From positions 1 through 58,665 of the forward strand of contig NZ_BCXA01000046.1 in NCBI RefSeq assembly GCF_001894865.1: a stretch of 58,665 nucleotides of DNA, in the 5' to 3' direction. This DNA comes from Rhodococcus maanshanensis NBRC 100610. GTDB lineage: Bacteria; Actinomycetota; Actinomycetes; Mycobacteriales; Mycobacteriaceae. A program made the translations under genes and the position numbers. The notes beneath the pieces are model-generated. The model saw only the letters and a list, made by a program, of their open reading frames with translations, was not told the DNA's origin and did not search any database. Shown piece by piece: positions 24,169 through 32,789 of the stretch (position 1 is the stretch's first letter; each line of letters begins with the position of its first letter).

Positions 24169-25902
24169 ATGCCTAGCTCAACCCTGCGCCACTTTGTGGC
24201 GCCCGTCGGCGTCCTCGCCCTGACCGCCGGACTCGCCCTCATCGGCGCGCCCGCGCACGCCGGCACGGTCAACTTTCAGACCGCGTGCCAGGCCACGCCG
24301 TCGACCTCGCTCGCCGGTCCCCAGCATCAGGTTGTCGCGGCATCTGCCTCGGTGACCGCGCCCGCGACCGTTGCGCCCGGCGAGACGTTCACCTACCGGA
24401 TCCAGCCGGGCCCCGGCTCCTACCCGGATTCCCAGTCCGGTGGCACCACCGCAGGACTGTCACGGCTGAAGTTCGACTTCGAGATCCCCGCGAACTCGAC
24501 GTTCGTGAACGCCGTCGTGGCGGCCGGCACCGGCGCCAACCTCGGCGGGGTCGCCCCGAACGTGCTTCGCGTGAGCACCTCCGGCACCGTCGACGCCGCC
24601 GGCCCGATCCTGCGCCTCTCCGGCGACAACCAGACCATCGGCAACGGCCCGTCCGCGAGCGGCAACAGCGAGGGCGGCATCACCGCCCCCAAGCTGAAGA
24701 AGAACCTCGACGGCACCAGCAACTCCGGCGGCAACAGCGTCTTCCAGCTGCCCGCCGTCGACGTGACGATCGTGGCGGGCGCCGCGGGCACCATCACCCC
24801 GAAGCTGCGGGTGAGCGGGAACGCCGCCGGATACAACAGCGACGAGAACTACAGCACCTCCCTCGCCAAGGCCAGCGCCCCGTTCGTCGGCACCGTGTGG
24901 GCACCCACCCGCTGCGTGCCCAAGGACAGCAGCGGTGGCGCGCTCAACGCCGGCGGCGGACCGCTGGCCACCGTCAACGTCGTCGCGGCCGCCGTGGCCA
25001 CCGCCACGACCGTGACCGCGCCCGCCACCGCGACCACGGGGACCGCGATCGACCTCACCGCGGCCGTCGCGCCCGCCCCGAGCGGCGGCACGGTCCAGTT
25101 CAAGGACGGCGACACCAACATCGGCGCGCCGGTCAACCTCGCAGGCGGCAACGCCACCCGCAGCCACACCTTTGCCACCGCGGGCGCCCACTCCATCACC
25201 GCGGTCTACAGCGGCACGACCGGCTTCACCGGCTCCACCTCCGCGGTCGCGACCGTCGATGTCCAGGGCCCGGCCCCCGTCGACGTCGCCACCGCCGCCA
25301 CCCTGACCATCCCCGCCACCGCGACCACGGGCTCCGCCGTCGGCCTGTCCGCGACGATCGCGCCCGCCCCGACGGGTGGCACCGTCCAGTTCAAGGCCGA
25401 CAACACCCCGATCGGCGCGCCCGTCGAGGTCGTGGGCGGCGTGGCCACCCTGGCGCACACCTTCACCACCACCGGACACCGCAACATCAGCGCCTCCTAC
25501 TCGGGCAGCGCCGGATTCCTGGCGTCGAACTCCGCCTCGCAGACCATCGACGTGAACGCCCCCGCTCCCACCGACGCGGCAACGGCGACCAAGGTGACCG
25601 CGCTGAGCACGGCGACCGTCAACACGCCGATCGACCTCTCCGCGACGGTCACCCCCTCCCCTGCCGGCGGCACTGTCCAGTTCATGGACGGCACCACCGC
25701 GATCGGTGGACCCGTGACCGTGGTGAACGGCGCCGCGATCCTGTCGCACACCTTCACCTCGGCCGGCGAGCACAGCATCACCGCCGTCTACAGCGGGGCG
25801 CCGGGATTCGTGGCCTCCACGTCCTCACCCTTCGCGGTGACCGCCTCGGCCGCAGGGACCCCGGGCGGCAGCGGATCCGCCGGCAGCCCGTTCGGTTCCT
25901 GA
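24169..25902 (+). CDS. Secreted protein with three bacterial Ig-like (Big_3_5-type) repeats, copy 1
   Basis: 577 aa from an ATG at 24169. A Sec signal peptide is clear (LRHFVAPVGVLALTAGLALIGAPAHA). The N-terminal domain (~30-270) has two conserved Cys (FQTACQAT and APTRCVPKD) that could form a disulfide. Three ~90-aa Ig-like repeats follow (about 275-365, 372-462, 468-558), each with GGTVQFxDG and a closing HxITAVYSG pattern. The C-terminus is GTPGGSGSAGSPFGS. There is no LPxTG or TM anchor, so it is probably released or held non-covalently at the surface. It is paralogous to the next gene. An AT-rich stretch at 24064-24110 probably holds the promoter. Confidence 0.88.
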   Translation: MPSSTLRHFVAPVGVLALTAGLALIGAPAHAGTVNFQTACQATPSTSLAGPQHQVVAASASVTAPATVAPGETFTYRIQPGPGSYPDSQSGGTTAGLSRLKFDFEIPANSTFVNAVVAAGTGANLGGVAPNVLRVSTSGTVDAAGPILRLSGDNQTIGNGPSASGNSEGGITAPKLKKNLDGTSNSGGNSVFQLPAVDVTIVAGAAGTITPKLRVSGNAAGYNSDENYSTSLAKASAPFVGTVWAPTRCVPKDSSGGALNAGGGPLATVNVVAAAVATATTVTAPATATTGTAIDLTAAVAPAPSGGTVQFKDGDTNIGAPVNLAGGNATRSHTFATAGAHSITAVYSGTTGFTGSTSAVATVDVQGPAPVDVATAATLTIPATATTGSAVGLSATIAPAPTGGTVQFKADNTPIGAPVEVVGGVATLAHTFTTTGHRNISASYSGSAGFLASNSASQTIDVNAPAPTDAATATKVTALSTATVNTPIDLSATVTPSPAGGTVQFMDGTTAIGGPVTVVNGAAILSHTFTSAGEHSITAVYSGAPGFVASTSSPFAVTASAAGTPGGSGSAGSPFGS

Positions 25903-25937
25903 TCACACCCCCTAGACCCACCCCCTCAGGAGTTGTT

Positions 25938-27665
25938 TTGACATCCCCCACCCCCCTGCGCCGCGGTGCGGCGGCCCTCGCGGCCGCCGGATTGACCGCG
26001 GGCGCACTGCTACTGGCCACCCCGGCCTCCGCGGCGCCGACCACCACCGGCTTCGACGCCGCGTGCTGGGGCAAGTTCAAGAGCCTGCTGGACAACACCC
26101 ACAAGTCCATCAGCACCGGCGTGACCGTCGAGGCACCGGCAAGCGTCGTCACCGGCGAGACCTTCACGTACCGCCTTCAGCCCGACACGATGACGCTGGC
26201 GCGCAACGGCGAGAACCTCCGCATCCGTTCGAGCGTGTCCAGGATCAAGTTCGACTACGAGATCCCCGCGGGCGCCCAGTTCGTCTCTGCCACCGTGGTT
26301 CCCGGCACCGGCGTCAACCTCGCCGGGTCGGCGCCGACGGTCACCCGGGTGGCCGAGAACGGTAGCCCCTCCGCCACGGGCACGATCCTGCGCCTGTCCG
26401 GCAACAACGAGACCGTCGGCAACGGACCCGCCACCAACGACGGCGCCGAGGGCGGCATCGTCGTGAACGCGGGCTCCGGCGACACCTCGTACCGACTGCC
26501 TGCGATCGAGGTCACGGCCGTGGCGGGCCCGGCCGGATCCGTGGTCACGCCGAAGCTCCGCACCACCGGGGCGGCGGCGAACTACAAGGCCGACGAGAAC
26601 TTCTTCACCTCTCTTGTCCGCGAGAAGGACCCGGTGTTCTCGGTGTCCTACTGGTCCGCCACCCGGTGCGTGCCGAAGAACGGCACCGACCCCGGCAGCG
26701 GCGTCCCGCTCAACGCGGGCGCAGGCCCGCTGGCCACGATCAACGTGACCGCCCCGCCGGACGCGACGACCACCACCGCGGTCGCCGCGCCTGCGACCGC
26801 GAACACCGGCGCGGCCGTTGATCTCACGGCCACCGTCAGCCCCGCCCCCGCGGGCGGCACTGTCCAGTTCAAGGACGGCGACGACAACATCGGCGGACCG
26901 GTCGCCCTCAGCGGCGCCACCGCCACCCTGAGCCACACCTTCACAGCCGCGGGCGCGCACGCCATCACCGCGGTCTACAGCGGCGCACCCGGGTTCGCGC
27001 CCTCGACTTCGGCGCCGCGCTCGGTCGAGGTCAGCGTCGCCACCGTCGACACGACCACCGTGCTGACCACGCCCACCCACGCGAAGACCGGGGTGTCGGT
27101 CGGCCTGGCCGCGACCGTCGCGCCCGCGCCGAACGGCGGGACGGTGCAGTTCCTCGACGGGGGCGCCCCGATCGGCGCCCCGGTGACCGTCGCGGGGGGT
27201 GTGGCCACTCTGGCGCACACCTTCGACTCCGCGGGCAACCACTCGATCACCGCCTCGTTCAGCGGTGCGCCCGGTTCCGCCCCCTCGACGGCGGCGGCCA
27301 AGACCATCACGGTCTCCGTCCCGGCGCCGAACGAGACGGCCACCAGCACCACGCTGGACGCCCCGACCCCGGCCACCCAGAACCAGGCCGTGACGCTCAC
27401 CGCCACCGTGGCGCCGAGCCAGGCGGGTGGCACCGTGCAGTTCTTCGACGGTGTCACCGCGATCGGCGCCCCGGTGCCGGTTGCCAACGGCACCGCGACG
27501 CTGTCGCATGCCTTCGGCGCCGTCGGCGCGCACGGCATCACCGCCGTCTACAGCGGTGCGGCGGGATTCCTGGGCTCCACCTCGGACGCGCACGTGGTCA
27601 ACGTGACCGCAGTTGGCACCCCCGGCGGCGGTAGCGGCTCGGCGGGCAGCATCTTCGGCTCCTGA
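25938..27665 (+). CDS. Secreted protein with three bacterial Ig-like repeats, copy 2
   Basis: 575 aa. I place the start at the TTG at 25938, five nt after AGGAG; the frame is open much further upstream but that part overlaps copy 1 in another frame. Signal peptide: RRGAAALAAAGLTAGALLLATPASA. The architecture is the same as copy 1: N-terminal domain with paired Cys (FDAACWGKF, SATRCVPKNG), three Ig-like repeats, and the tail GGGSGSAGSIFGS. The 35-nt gap to copy 1 and strong similarity indicate a tandem duplication and co-transcription. A role as adhesin or cell-surface scaffold is likely for the family but not shown. Confidence 0.87.
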   Translation: MTSPTPLRRGAAALAAAGLTAGALLLATPASAAPTTTGFDAACWGKFKSLLDNTHKSISTGVTVEAPASVVTGETFTYRLQPDTMTLARNGENLRIRSSVSRIKFDYEIPAGAQFVSATVVPGTGVNLAGSAPTVTRVAENGSPSATGTILRLSGNNETVGNGPATNDGAEGGIVVNAGSGDTSYRLPAIEVTAVAGPAGSVVTPKLRTTGAAANYKADENFFTSLVREKDPVFSVSYWSATRCVPKNGTDPGSGVPLNAGAGPLATINVTAPPDATTTTAVAAPATANTGAAVDLTATVSPAPAGGTVQFKDGDDNIGGPVALSGATATLSHTFTAAGAHAITAVYSGAPGFAPSTSAPRSVEVSVATVDTTTVLTTPTHAKTGVSVGLAATVAPAPNGGTVQFLDGGAPIGAPVTVAGGVATLAHTFDSAGNHSITASFSGAPGSAPSTAAAKTITVSVPAPNETATSTTLDAPTPATQNQAVTLTATVAPSQAGGTVQFFDGVTAIGAPVPVANGTATLSHAFGAVGAHGITAVYSGAAGFLGSTSDAHVVNVTAVGTPGGGSGSAGSIFGS

Positions 27666-27681
27666 TCGAACCGCTCGCCCC

Positions 27682-27719
27682 ACGGCGGGTGCGTCGCCTT
27701 TCGGTGACGCACCCGCCGT
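27682..27719 (+). terminator. Hairpin terminator after the Ig-like gene pair
   Basis: ACGGCGGGTGCGTCGCC (27682-27698) pairs with GGTGACGCACCCGCCGT (27703-27719), 16 of 17 matched, with a short TTTC loop and TTCTCG after it. Confidence 0.8.
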
Positions 27720-27889
27720 TTCTCGTCCTGCGGGCCTGTTCGCGGCCCTGCCGATGCGCCGCCCCGGGAGAAAAATGGCGATTTGATGCCAGATTCGGGG
27801 CGCGTAACCTATCATCTGAGGCTTTTGGCGCTGGTGGCGCTACTCGTCGCCCGGCACCACGCCGAACAATCACGAAGATTGGAGCAGAG

Positions 27890-28504
27890 ATGCGTATCTT
27901 TCGTGCGTTTGTAGGAGCGGTCGCCGGGGCGATCGTCCTGGTTCTGGCGCTATCTCTTCAGGCGCCCTTGGCTTCCGCTCAGGCCGAGTGCATGAGAATG
28001 CCGTACTTCACGCCGTTCGGATATGCCAACTTCGATTTCCCCCCGCGAATCGTCGGGCTGCTGAACCAAAACGAGATCGCGGTCGAAGGCATCACGCCGT
28101 TCCAGGCCAAGCCCGCGAAGACCGGCCTTTATCTGCCGATCGGCTCGCACACCAACTATGTCGACGCGTGCATGGGTGTGTACTACCCCGGCGGGCCGCG
28201 GTTCGTCGGCAAGACCGGGAACTCTGTTTCGGTCGAGAACATCTGGCTGCGGATGGACGGCGCCTACGGGACCGTGAAGGTCAACGGGGTCGCCCAGGGC
28301 GAGAGGATGGTGGCCACCTACAACATGGGCGAGATGATGCCGACGCTCATGACGCCGCACGGTGGCGGGATCGGCCCCACGTACTGGCCGTTCCGCTTCA
28401 CCCCATATTTCGCACAGGCCTTCAACGAGACCGCCGGTGCCAACCTCGTCACGGCCGGTGAGGTGTTCGCCAACCTCGACGCCGTCGGGAAGTTCGCGCC
28501 CTGA
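27890..28504 (+). CDS. Secreted hypothetical protein
   Basis: 204 aa from an ATG at 27890, preceded by GGAGCAGAG. Signal peptide MRIFRAFVGAVAGAIVLVLA ... ASAQA. The mature protein has two Cys (AECMRMPYF and VDACMGVYY), repeated Phe/Pro-rich strands (FGYANFDFPPRIVGLLNQNEIAVEG) and GGPRFVGKTGNSVSVENIWLRMDG. I do not recognise the family; it is probably an envelope or secreted protein of mycolic-acid bacteria. TTGATG (27783) and the AT-rich TAACCTATCAT about 16 nt later may be its promoter. Confidence 0.75.
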   Translation: MRIFRAFVGAVAGAIVLVLALSLQAPLASAQAECMRMPYFTPFGYANFDFPPRIVGLLNQNEIAVEGITPFQAKPAKTGLYLPIGSHTNYVDACMGVYYPGGPRFVGKTGNSVSVENIWLRMDGAYGTVKVNGVAQGERMVATYNMGEMMPTLMTPHGGGIGPTYWPFRFTPYFAQAFNETAGANLVTAGEVFANLDAVGKFAP

Positions 28505-28539
28505 TCTGACCCGAAGCAGATGACTTCTGGTCCTGACCA

Positions 28540-28608
28540 CCGGCAGGGAGCGACGGACCGAAAAGGGGCACCCCCAACACGAATTCGCGCGAGGATGCCC
28601 CCTGCCGG
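28540..28608. terminator. Possible bidirectional terminator between secreted protein and fabH-like gene
   Basis: Nested arms: CCGGCAG (28540-28546) with CTGCCGG (28602-28608), and GGGGCA (28565-28570) with TGCCCC (28596-28601). The loop is long and the stem interrupted, so this is tentative. Confidence 0.35.
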
Positions 28609-28632
28609 GCGCGGGGTGTGCCCCCGCCTCGA

Positions 28633-29658
28633 TCAGCTCTCGGCCAGCGCAGGCATCTTGACGACCTGGCCGGCGTAGGACAGGCCGGCGCCGAATCCGA
28701 GCAGCAGCGCGGTCGCGCCGGGCTGAACCTGACCGGTGCGCAGCATCTTCTCCATGGCGAGCGGGATCGACGCAGCCGAGGTGTTGCCGGTCTCGATGAT
28801 GTCGTCCGCGACAGGAACGCCCTCGGGCAGGTCGATCGACCGGACGATCACGTCATTGATACGCAGGTTCGCCTGGTGCGGCACGAACGCGTCGATTTGG
28901 TCGATCCGCAGGCCTGCGCGGTCCAGAACCGTCTTGGCGATCTTGCCCATCTCGAATGCAGCCCACCGGAAGACGGCGGTGCCCTCCATGATGATCCAGG
29001 GGCGCTTCTGCGCAGGGTTCTGCGCGAAGCCGACCCAGTCCGGCTCCTGCCGGATCGAGCGGCCCTGCGCGCCGTCGGAGCCCCACACCGTCGAGCTGAT
29101 GCCGACCTCGTCGGAGACGCCGACCACCACAGCGCCCGCACCGTCACCGAAGATGGCCCGCACCGAGCGGTCGGTGGGCTCGGTCGAGTCCGTCATGCGG
29201 TCCACCCCGACCACCAGCACCTTGTTCGCGGTGCCCGCCCGGACCAGGTCCGAGGCCACTCCCAGGGCGTAGCAGAAGCCTGCGCACCCGGCGGCGACGT
29301 CGAAGGCCGAGGGGCCGCCTGCGCCGAGCATGTCGGCGAGGATCGCCGCGCCCTGCGGCGTCTGCATCGGGTAGGTCGACGTGGCCAGGATGACCACGTC
29401 GAGCTCGGCCGGCTCGACTCCCGCGGCCGCGAGCGCGGACCGGGCCGCCGACTCGGACATGTCCAGCACGGACTCCTCCGGGTAGGCCTTCGCGAACCGC
29501 CGCTCCTTGATCCCCGTGCGCGACTGGATCCACTCGTCGGTCGAGTCGATCGACTGGCAGATCTCCTCGTTCGTCACCACGCGCTCGGGTCGGTGCACCC
29601 CGAGTCCGAGCATGGCGGTGTTACGGATTTCGGTGGAGTTCGCGATCACTGCACCCAT
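28633..29658 (-). CDS. Beta-ketoacyl-ACP synthase III (FabH-type)
   Basis: 341 aa from an ATG at 29658 with GAGGAGAT upstream. The thiolase-fold catalytic triad is complete: Cys in DVAAGCAGFCYALG, His in AFVPHQANLRI, Asn in IIETGNTSAASIPLA. The usual SRTGIKERRF segment and the C-terminal LLLGFGAGLSYAGQVV are present. FabH enzymes condense acyl-CoA with malonyl-ACP; in mycolata FabH links FAS-I products to FAS-II. The gene stands alone here, so it could be the housekeeping enzyme or a paralogue; I do not assign the symbol. Confidence 0.92.
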   Translation of the reverse strand: MGAVIANSTEIRNTAMLGLGVHRPERVVTNEEICQSIDSTDEWIQSRTGIKERRFAKAYPEESVLDMSESAARSALAAAGVEPAELDVVILATSTYPMQTPQGAAILADMLGAGGPSAFDVAAGCAGFCYALGVASDLVRAGTANKVLVVGVDRMTDSTEPTDRSVRAIFGDGAGAVVVGVSDEVGISSTVWGSDGAQGRSIRQEPDWVGFAQNPAQKRPWIIMEGTAVFRWAAFEMGKIAKTVLDRAGLRIDQIDAFVPHQANLRINDVIVRSIDLPEGVPVADDIIETGNTSAASIPLAMEKMLRTGQVQPGATALLLGFGAGLSYAGQVVKMPALAES

Positions 29659-29815
29659 GGTCTATCTCCTCTTGCTCAAAGTTCCGCTTCGGGATGCTCG
29701 GGCGAAACCCACGAACTCTCCTCGCTCGACACCGTAGCGCCCAAACCAACTGGACGGTGATACAGCCCACAATGGTGATGCAGTACACAACCGCTCACAT
29801 GGGCGTCCGATCAGC

Positions 29816-30793
29816 TCAGTACCCCCAGCGAGCCGCCACGTCCGGGTGCGCGCGCACCCTGCTCTTCCACGCGTTCGCGCCGTAGGTGTCGAAGATGGGG
29901 TTACCCGGGTCGGTGCTGACCCCGCGCGCCCGGCCGGCCAGCTCCGCGGGCAGCGTCAGCACCGGCACCACCGCGTCGAGCGCGGGGTTGAAGAAGTAGG
30001 GCACCGAGATCCGCTCGGGCGATCCGGGCGGCGAGAGCACCCGATGCCTGGTTGCCCTCAGGTATCCCGCGGTGGCCACCTCGAGCAGTTCGCCGATGTT
30101 GACGATGAAGGCCCCCGGCATCGGCGGGGCGTCGATCCAACCACCGTCGCGTCCCTCCACCTGCAATCCACTCGACCCCGGCTCGACCAGCAGCAGGGTG
30201 AGCACGCCCGAATCCTTGTGTGCACCAACACCCTGGTCACTCTCTTGGTCCGCCACCTCGCCGACCCGATGACCGGGATAGCGCACCACCTTGATCAGGG
30301 TCGCCGGGTCCGTCGCGAACGCCGGATCGAACACGTCGGCACTCGCACCCAGCGAGACCGCCCACTCCCGCAACAGTTCCAGGCCGAGCCGCGACAGTTC
30401 GGCGTCCCAGCGGATGATGGTCTCCCGCAGCTCGGGCAACACCTTCGGCCAGCGGTTCGGCCCCTGCAGATTCCAGTACCCGACCGCATCGGGGATCGCC
30501 GCGCGCTCGGGCCCGATGTCGATCTGCTCCCGCCAGTCGGTGCGCCCCTCGGTGAGTTCACCACCGAGCCGGGTGTAGCCGCGGAAATGCGGGCTACCGA
30601 GCATCTCGATCGACATCTTCTCCTCGACCGGCAGCGCGAAGAATCTGTGGGCCACATCGAGGACCTCGTCGATCAGCGCCCTCGGCACGCCGTGCCCGGT
30701 CAGGTAGAAGAAACCGAGCTCGTGCGTCGCGCGGCGCAACGCCAGTCGCCCCCGCGCACTGGTCAGTTCGCCGAAGTCGACCACCGGCAACAT
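29816..30793 (-). CDS. 2-oxoglutarate/Fe(II)-dependent oxygenase (isopenicillin N synthase family)
   Basis: 325 aa from the ATG at 30793. N-terminal DIOX_N region PVVDFGELTSARGRLALRRATHELGFFYLTGHGVP, and a C-terminal double-stranded beta-helix with the iron ligands H and D in VGAHKDSGVLTLL and H in RATRHRVLSP, then the RxS cosubstrate motif in RISVPYFFNP. This family includes IPNS, ACC oxidase and many bacterial hydroxylases; the substrate is unknown. It is divergent from the DUF4185 gene, and no biosynthetic cluster is visible around it. Confidence 0.9.
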   Translation of the reverse strand: MLPVVDFGELTSARGRLALRRATHELGFFYLTGHGVPRALIDEVLDVAHRFFALPVEEKMSIEMLGSPHFRGYTRLGGELTEGRTDWREQIDIGPERAAIPDAVGYWNLQGPNRWPKVLPELRETIIRWDAELSRLGLELLREWAVSLGASADVFDPAFATDPATLIKVVRYPGHRVGEVADQESDQGVGAHKDSGVLTLLLVEPGSSGLQVEGRDGGWIDAPPMPGAFIVNIGELLEVATAGYLRATRHRVLSPPGSPERISVPYFFNPALDAVVPVLTLPAELAGRARGVSTDPGNPIFDTYGANAWKSRVRAHPDVAARWGY

Positions 30794-30893
30794 GAATACA
30801 GGGTATCCCCGTGAATCCCTGCAATCCGGGCCATTCATTACTAGGATCTACCTGGCGTGCGCTTCGCCGCTCACGCCACGGGAACTGGTGTCC

Positions 30894-32048
30894 ATGACCA
30901 ACAGTCGCGGTGAACGTCGATGGGGTGGTGTGATCGTGGGAACTTCCAAGAGATTCGTGCAGGTCTCGGCAATCGGAGCGGCGGCGCTGCTCCTGCTGGC
31001 CGGTCCCGCCTCGGCCGATCCGAACACAGTGAACCCGATCCCGGGACTCAACGGGACGAACGGGCTGCCGGTACTGAACGGCCGATCCTCGGCCGTCGCC
31101 CAGGCCACGGGCCTGCTCAGCCCCAATCGAACCCAGGACGCCAACGTCCTCGGCACCGACCTCGGCATCATGTGGGACAACGGAAACGGCGAGGTGCTCA
31201 CCGCGTTCGGCGATTCGGCCGGGCTCGGCATCCCGAACCTCTTGAACGGAAGCCTCTGGTCGTGGCGGAGCAACACCCTCTTCCGCAGCGCCGATCGAAA
31301 TCTCGCCGACGGCATGAGCTTTGACAGCTCACCGCGCGATTTCCTCGGCCAGGCCAAGGAACTGATCCCCAGCCCGAAGATCCCGTACGTGGAGATCAGC
31401 AGGATCCCGACCGCCGGTGTCGCGGTGGACGGCGTGCAGTACATGTCGCTGATGTCGGTCAGGAACTGGGGCGAGCCGGGCCGGTGGGACACCAACTACT
31501 CGGGCCTCGCGTTCTCCACCGACAACGGGGAGAACTGGACCGTCGCCCCCGAGACCAACCGCCCCGCCACCGACGGCAATCGGAACTTCCAGATGAGTGC
31601 CTTCGTCAAGGACGGCGGCTTCGTCTACCAGTACGGCACCCCGCCGGGCCGCGGTGGACTCGTACATCTGGCCCGGGTGCCGGAGAAGCAGATCCGCGAC
31701 CTCGGCGCCTACGAGTACTGGAACGGACACGAGTGGAAGAAGGGTGACCCGAACGCGGCCGCACCCATCGTGTTCGGCGGTGTCGCCGAGCTGTCCGTGC
31801 AGTACAACCAGTTCCTCGGCCAGTACCTGATGCTCACCACCGACAACTTCAACTCCGTGGTGATGCGGCGCTCACCGACACCCACCGGCCCCTGGAGCCC
31901 CCCGGAGGTACTGCTCGACGCCCGTGAGCTGCCGACCGCCTACGGGGCGTACATCCATCCCTGGTCCACCGGCCCCGATCTGTACTACCTCACCACCGTG
32001 CACTCCAACTACAACGTACTGTTGATGCGCACCACCCTCAATCGGTGA
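30894..32048 (+). CDS. Secreted DUF4185 domain protein
   Basis: 384 aa from an ATG at 30894; a GTG at 30930 is an alternative. Signal peptide around KRFVQVSAIGAAALLLLAGPASA. The mature protein is a DUF4185 domain: TDLGIMWDNGNGEVLTAFGDSAG, SNTLFRS, FSTDNGENWTVAPE, FVYQYGTPPGRGGLVHLARV, LSVQYNQFLGQYLMLTTD, PWSPPEVLLD. This fold is propeller-like and often described near sialidase-type domains; the function is not known. The same domain forms the C-terminus of the giant hydrolase at 14648-17791. Its stop overlaps a possible GTG of the methyltransferase. Confidence 0.88.
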   Translation: MTNSRGERRWGGVIVGTSKRFVQVSAIGAAALLLLAGPASADPNTVNPIPGLNGTNGLPVLNGRSSAVAQATGLLSPNRTQDANVLGTDLGIMWDNGNGEVLTAFGDSAGLGIPNLLNGSLWSWRSNTLFRSADRNLADGMSFDSSPRDFLGQAKELIPSPKIPYVEISRIPTAGVAVDGVQYMSLMSVRNWGEPGRWDTNYSGLAFSTDNGENWTVAPETNRPATDGNRNFQMSAFVKDGGFVYQYGTPPGRGGLVHLARVPEKQIRDLGAYEYWNGHEWKKGDPNAAAPIVFGGVAELSVQYNQFLGQYLMLTTDNFNSVVMRRSPTPTGPWSPPEVLLDARELPTAYGAYIHPWSTGPDLYYLTTVHSNYNVLLMRTTLNR

Positions 32049-32083
32049 ACGCAGGCCGGCAGCGCACCGCTACCGTCACCGCA

Positions 32084-32692
32084 ATGGACGCAGAGGACTG
32101 GAACGAGAAGTACGCAGGCACGGACCTGGTCTGGGGTGCGCCTGCCAACGCGGTGGTGATGGAGTTCGCCACCTCCCTGCCCACGGGACGGGCCCTGGAT
32201 CTCGCGTGCGGCGAGGGCCGAAATGCGTTGTGGCTGGCCACTCGTGGCTGGCAGGTCACCGCGGTGGACTTCTCCTCGGTGGCACTCGAGAAGGGGGCGA
32301 GGGCCGCCGCACCACTGCCGCGGTCCGTGCGCGAACGACTCGAGTGGATGCACGGCGATGTGACGAAGATCGAATTCCAGCAGGAGTATGACCTTGTTCT
32401 CGTCGTTTACCTGCATCTTTCGCCGAATCAGCGGCCAGAACTGCTGCGTCGGGCCGCGGCCGCGCTCCGGCCGGGCGGCACGCTGATGGTCCTCGGGCAC
32501 GACGCCGCCAACATCTCCGAGGGCGTTGGCGGGCCACAGGACATCGAGATCCTATACACCCCAACGAAGCTGGTCGACGAGCTGGGCGACGCGGTGATCC
32601 CGACGGTCGCGGAGCGGCGGTACCGACACACCGATACCGGCACCGCGATCGATGCACTGGTCGTGGGAAGGCGGCCCTCTCTTGGCAGCTAA
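32084..32692 (+). CDS. Class I SAM-dependent methyltransferase
   Basis: 202 aa from the ATG at 32084 (MDAEDWNEKYAG); a GTG at 32045, overlapping the previous stop as GTGA, would add 13 residues. Motif I is RALDLACGEGRNALWLATRGWQVTAVDFS, the acidic end of strand 2 is in VTAVDFS, and motif IV-like YDLVLVVYLHLSP and LRPGGTLMVLGHD follow. The DWNEKYAGTDLVWG opening is typical of TehB/UbiE-like small methyltransferases (tellurite- or thiol-type). The substrate is unknown. Confidence 0.88.
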   Translation: MDAEDWNEKYAGTDLVWGAPANAVVMEFATSLPTGRALDLACGEGRNALWLATRGWQVTAVDFSSVALEKGARAAAPLPRSVRERLEWMHGDVTKIEFQQEYDLVLVVYLHLSPNQRPELLRRAAAALRPGGTLMVLGHDAANISEGVGGPQDIEILYTPTKLVDELGDAVIPTVAERRYRHTDTGTAIDALVVGRRPSLGS

Positions 32693-32715
32693 CTGAATGC
32701 CGAGTAATATCGGCT

Positions 32716-32737
32716 AAGTTACCGACGAGTAGCTACT
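32716..32737. promoter_or_regulatory. Degenerate palindromes upstream of fadE5
   Basis: AAGTTACCGACGAGTAGCTA matches the AACTTACT-N4-AGTAAGTT operator found at fadA2/fabG4 at 11 of 16 defined positions, and AGTAGCTACT (32728-32737) is itself a perfect 10-bp palindrome. Just upstream, GCCGA-6nt-TCGGC is another dyad. Control of fadE5 by the TetR at 44983 is a plausible but unproven reading. Confidence 0.4.
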
Positions 32738-32789
32738 TGGGCGGTACTTGACACAGCTAGACCGCACCGTCTCACCGGGAGAAAAAGAC

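Noticed and set aside
24285-25937. Upstream extension of Ig-like copy 2 overlapping copy 1
   Set aside because: The extension is Arg/His-rich shadow sequence; a signal peptide starts after the TTG at 25938.
24990-27606. Possible CRISPR or DNA tandem-repeat array
   Set aside because: The repetition comes from ~90-codon Ig-like protein repeats that differ at DNA level; there are no short identical repeats with spacers.
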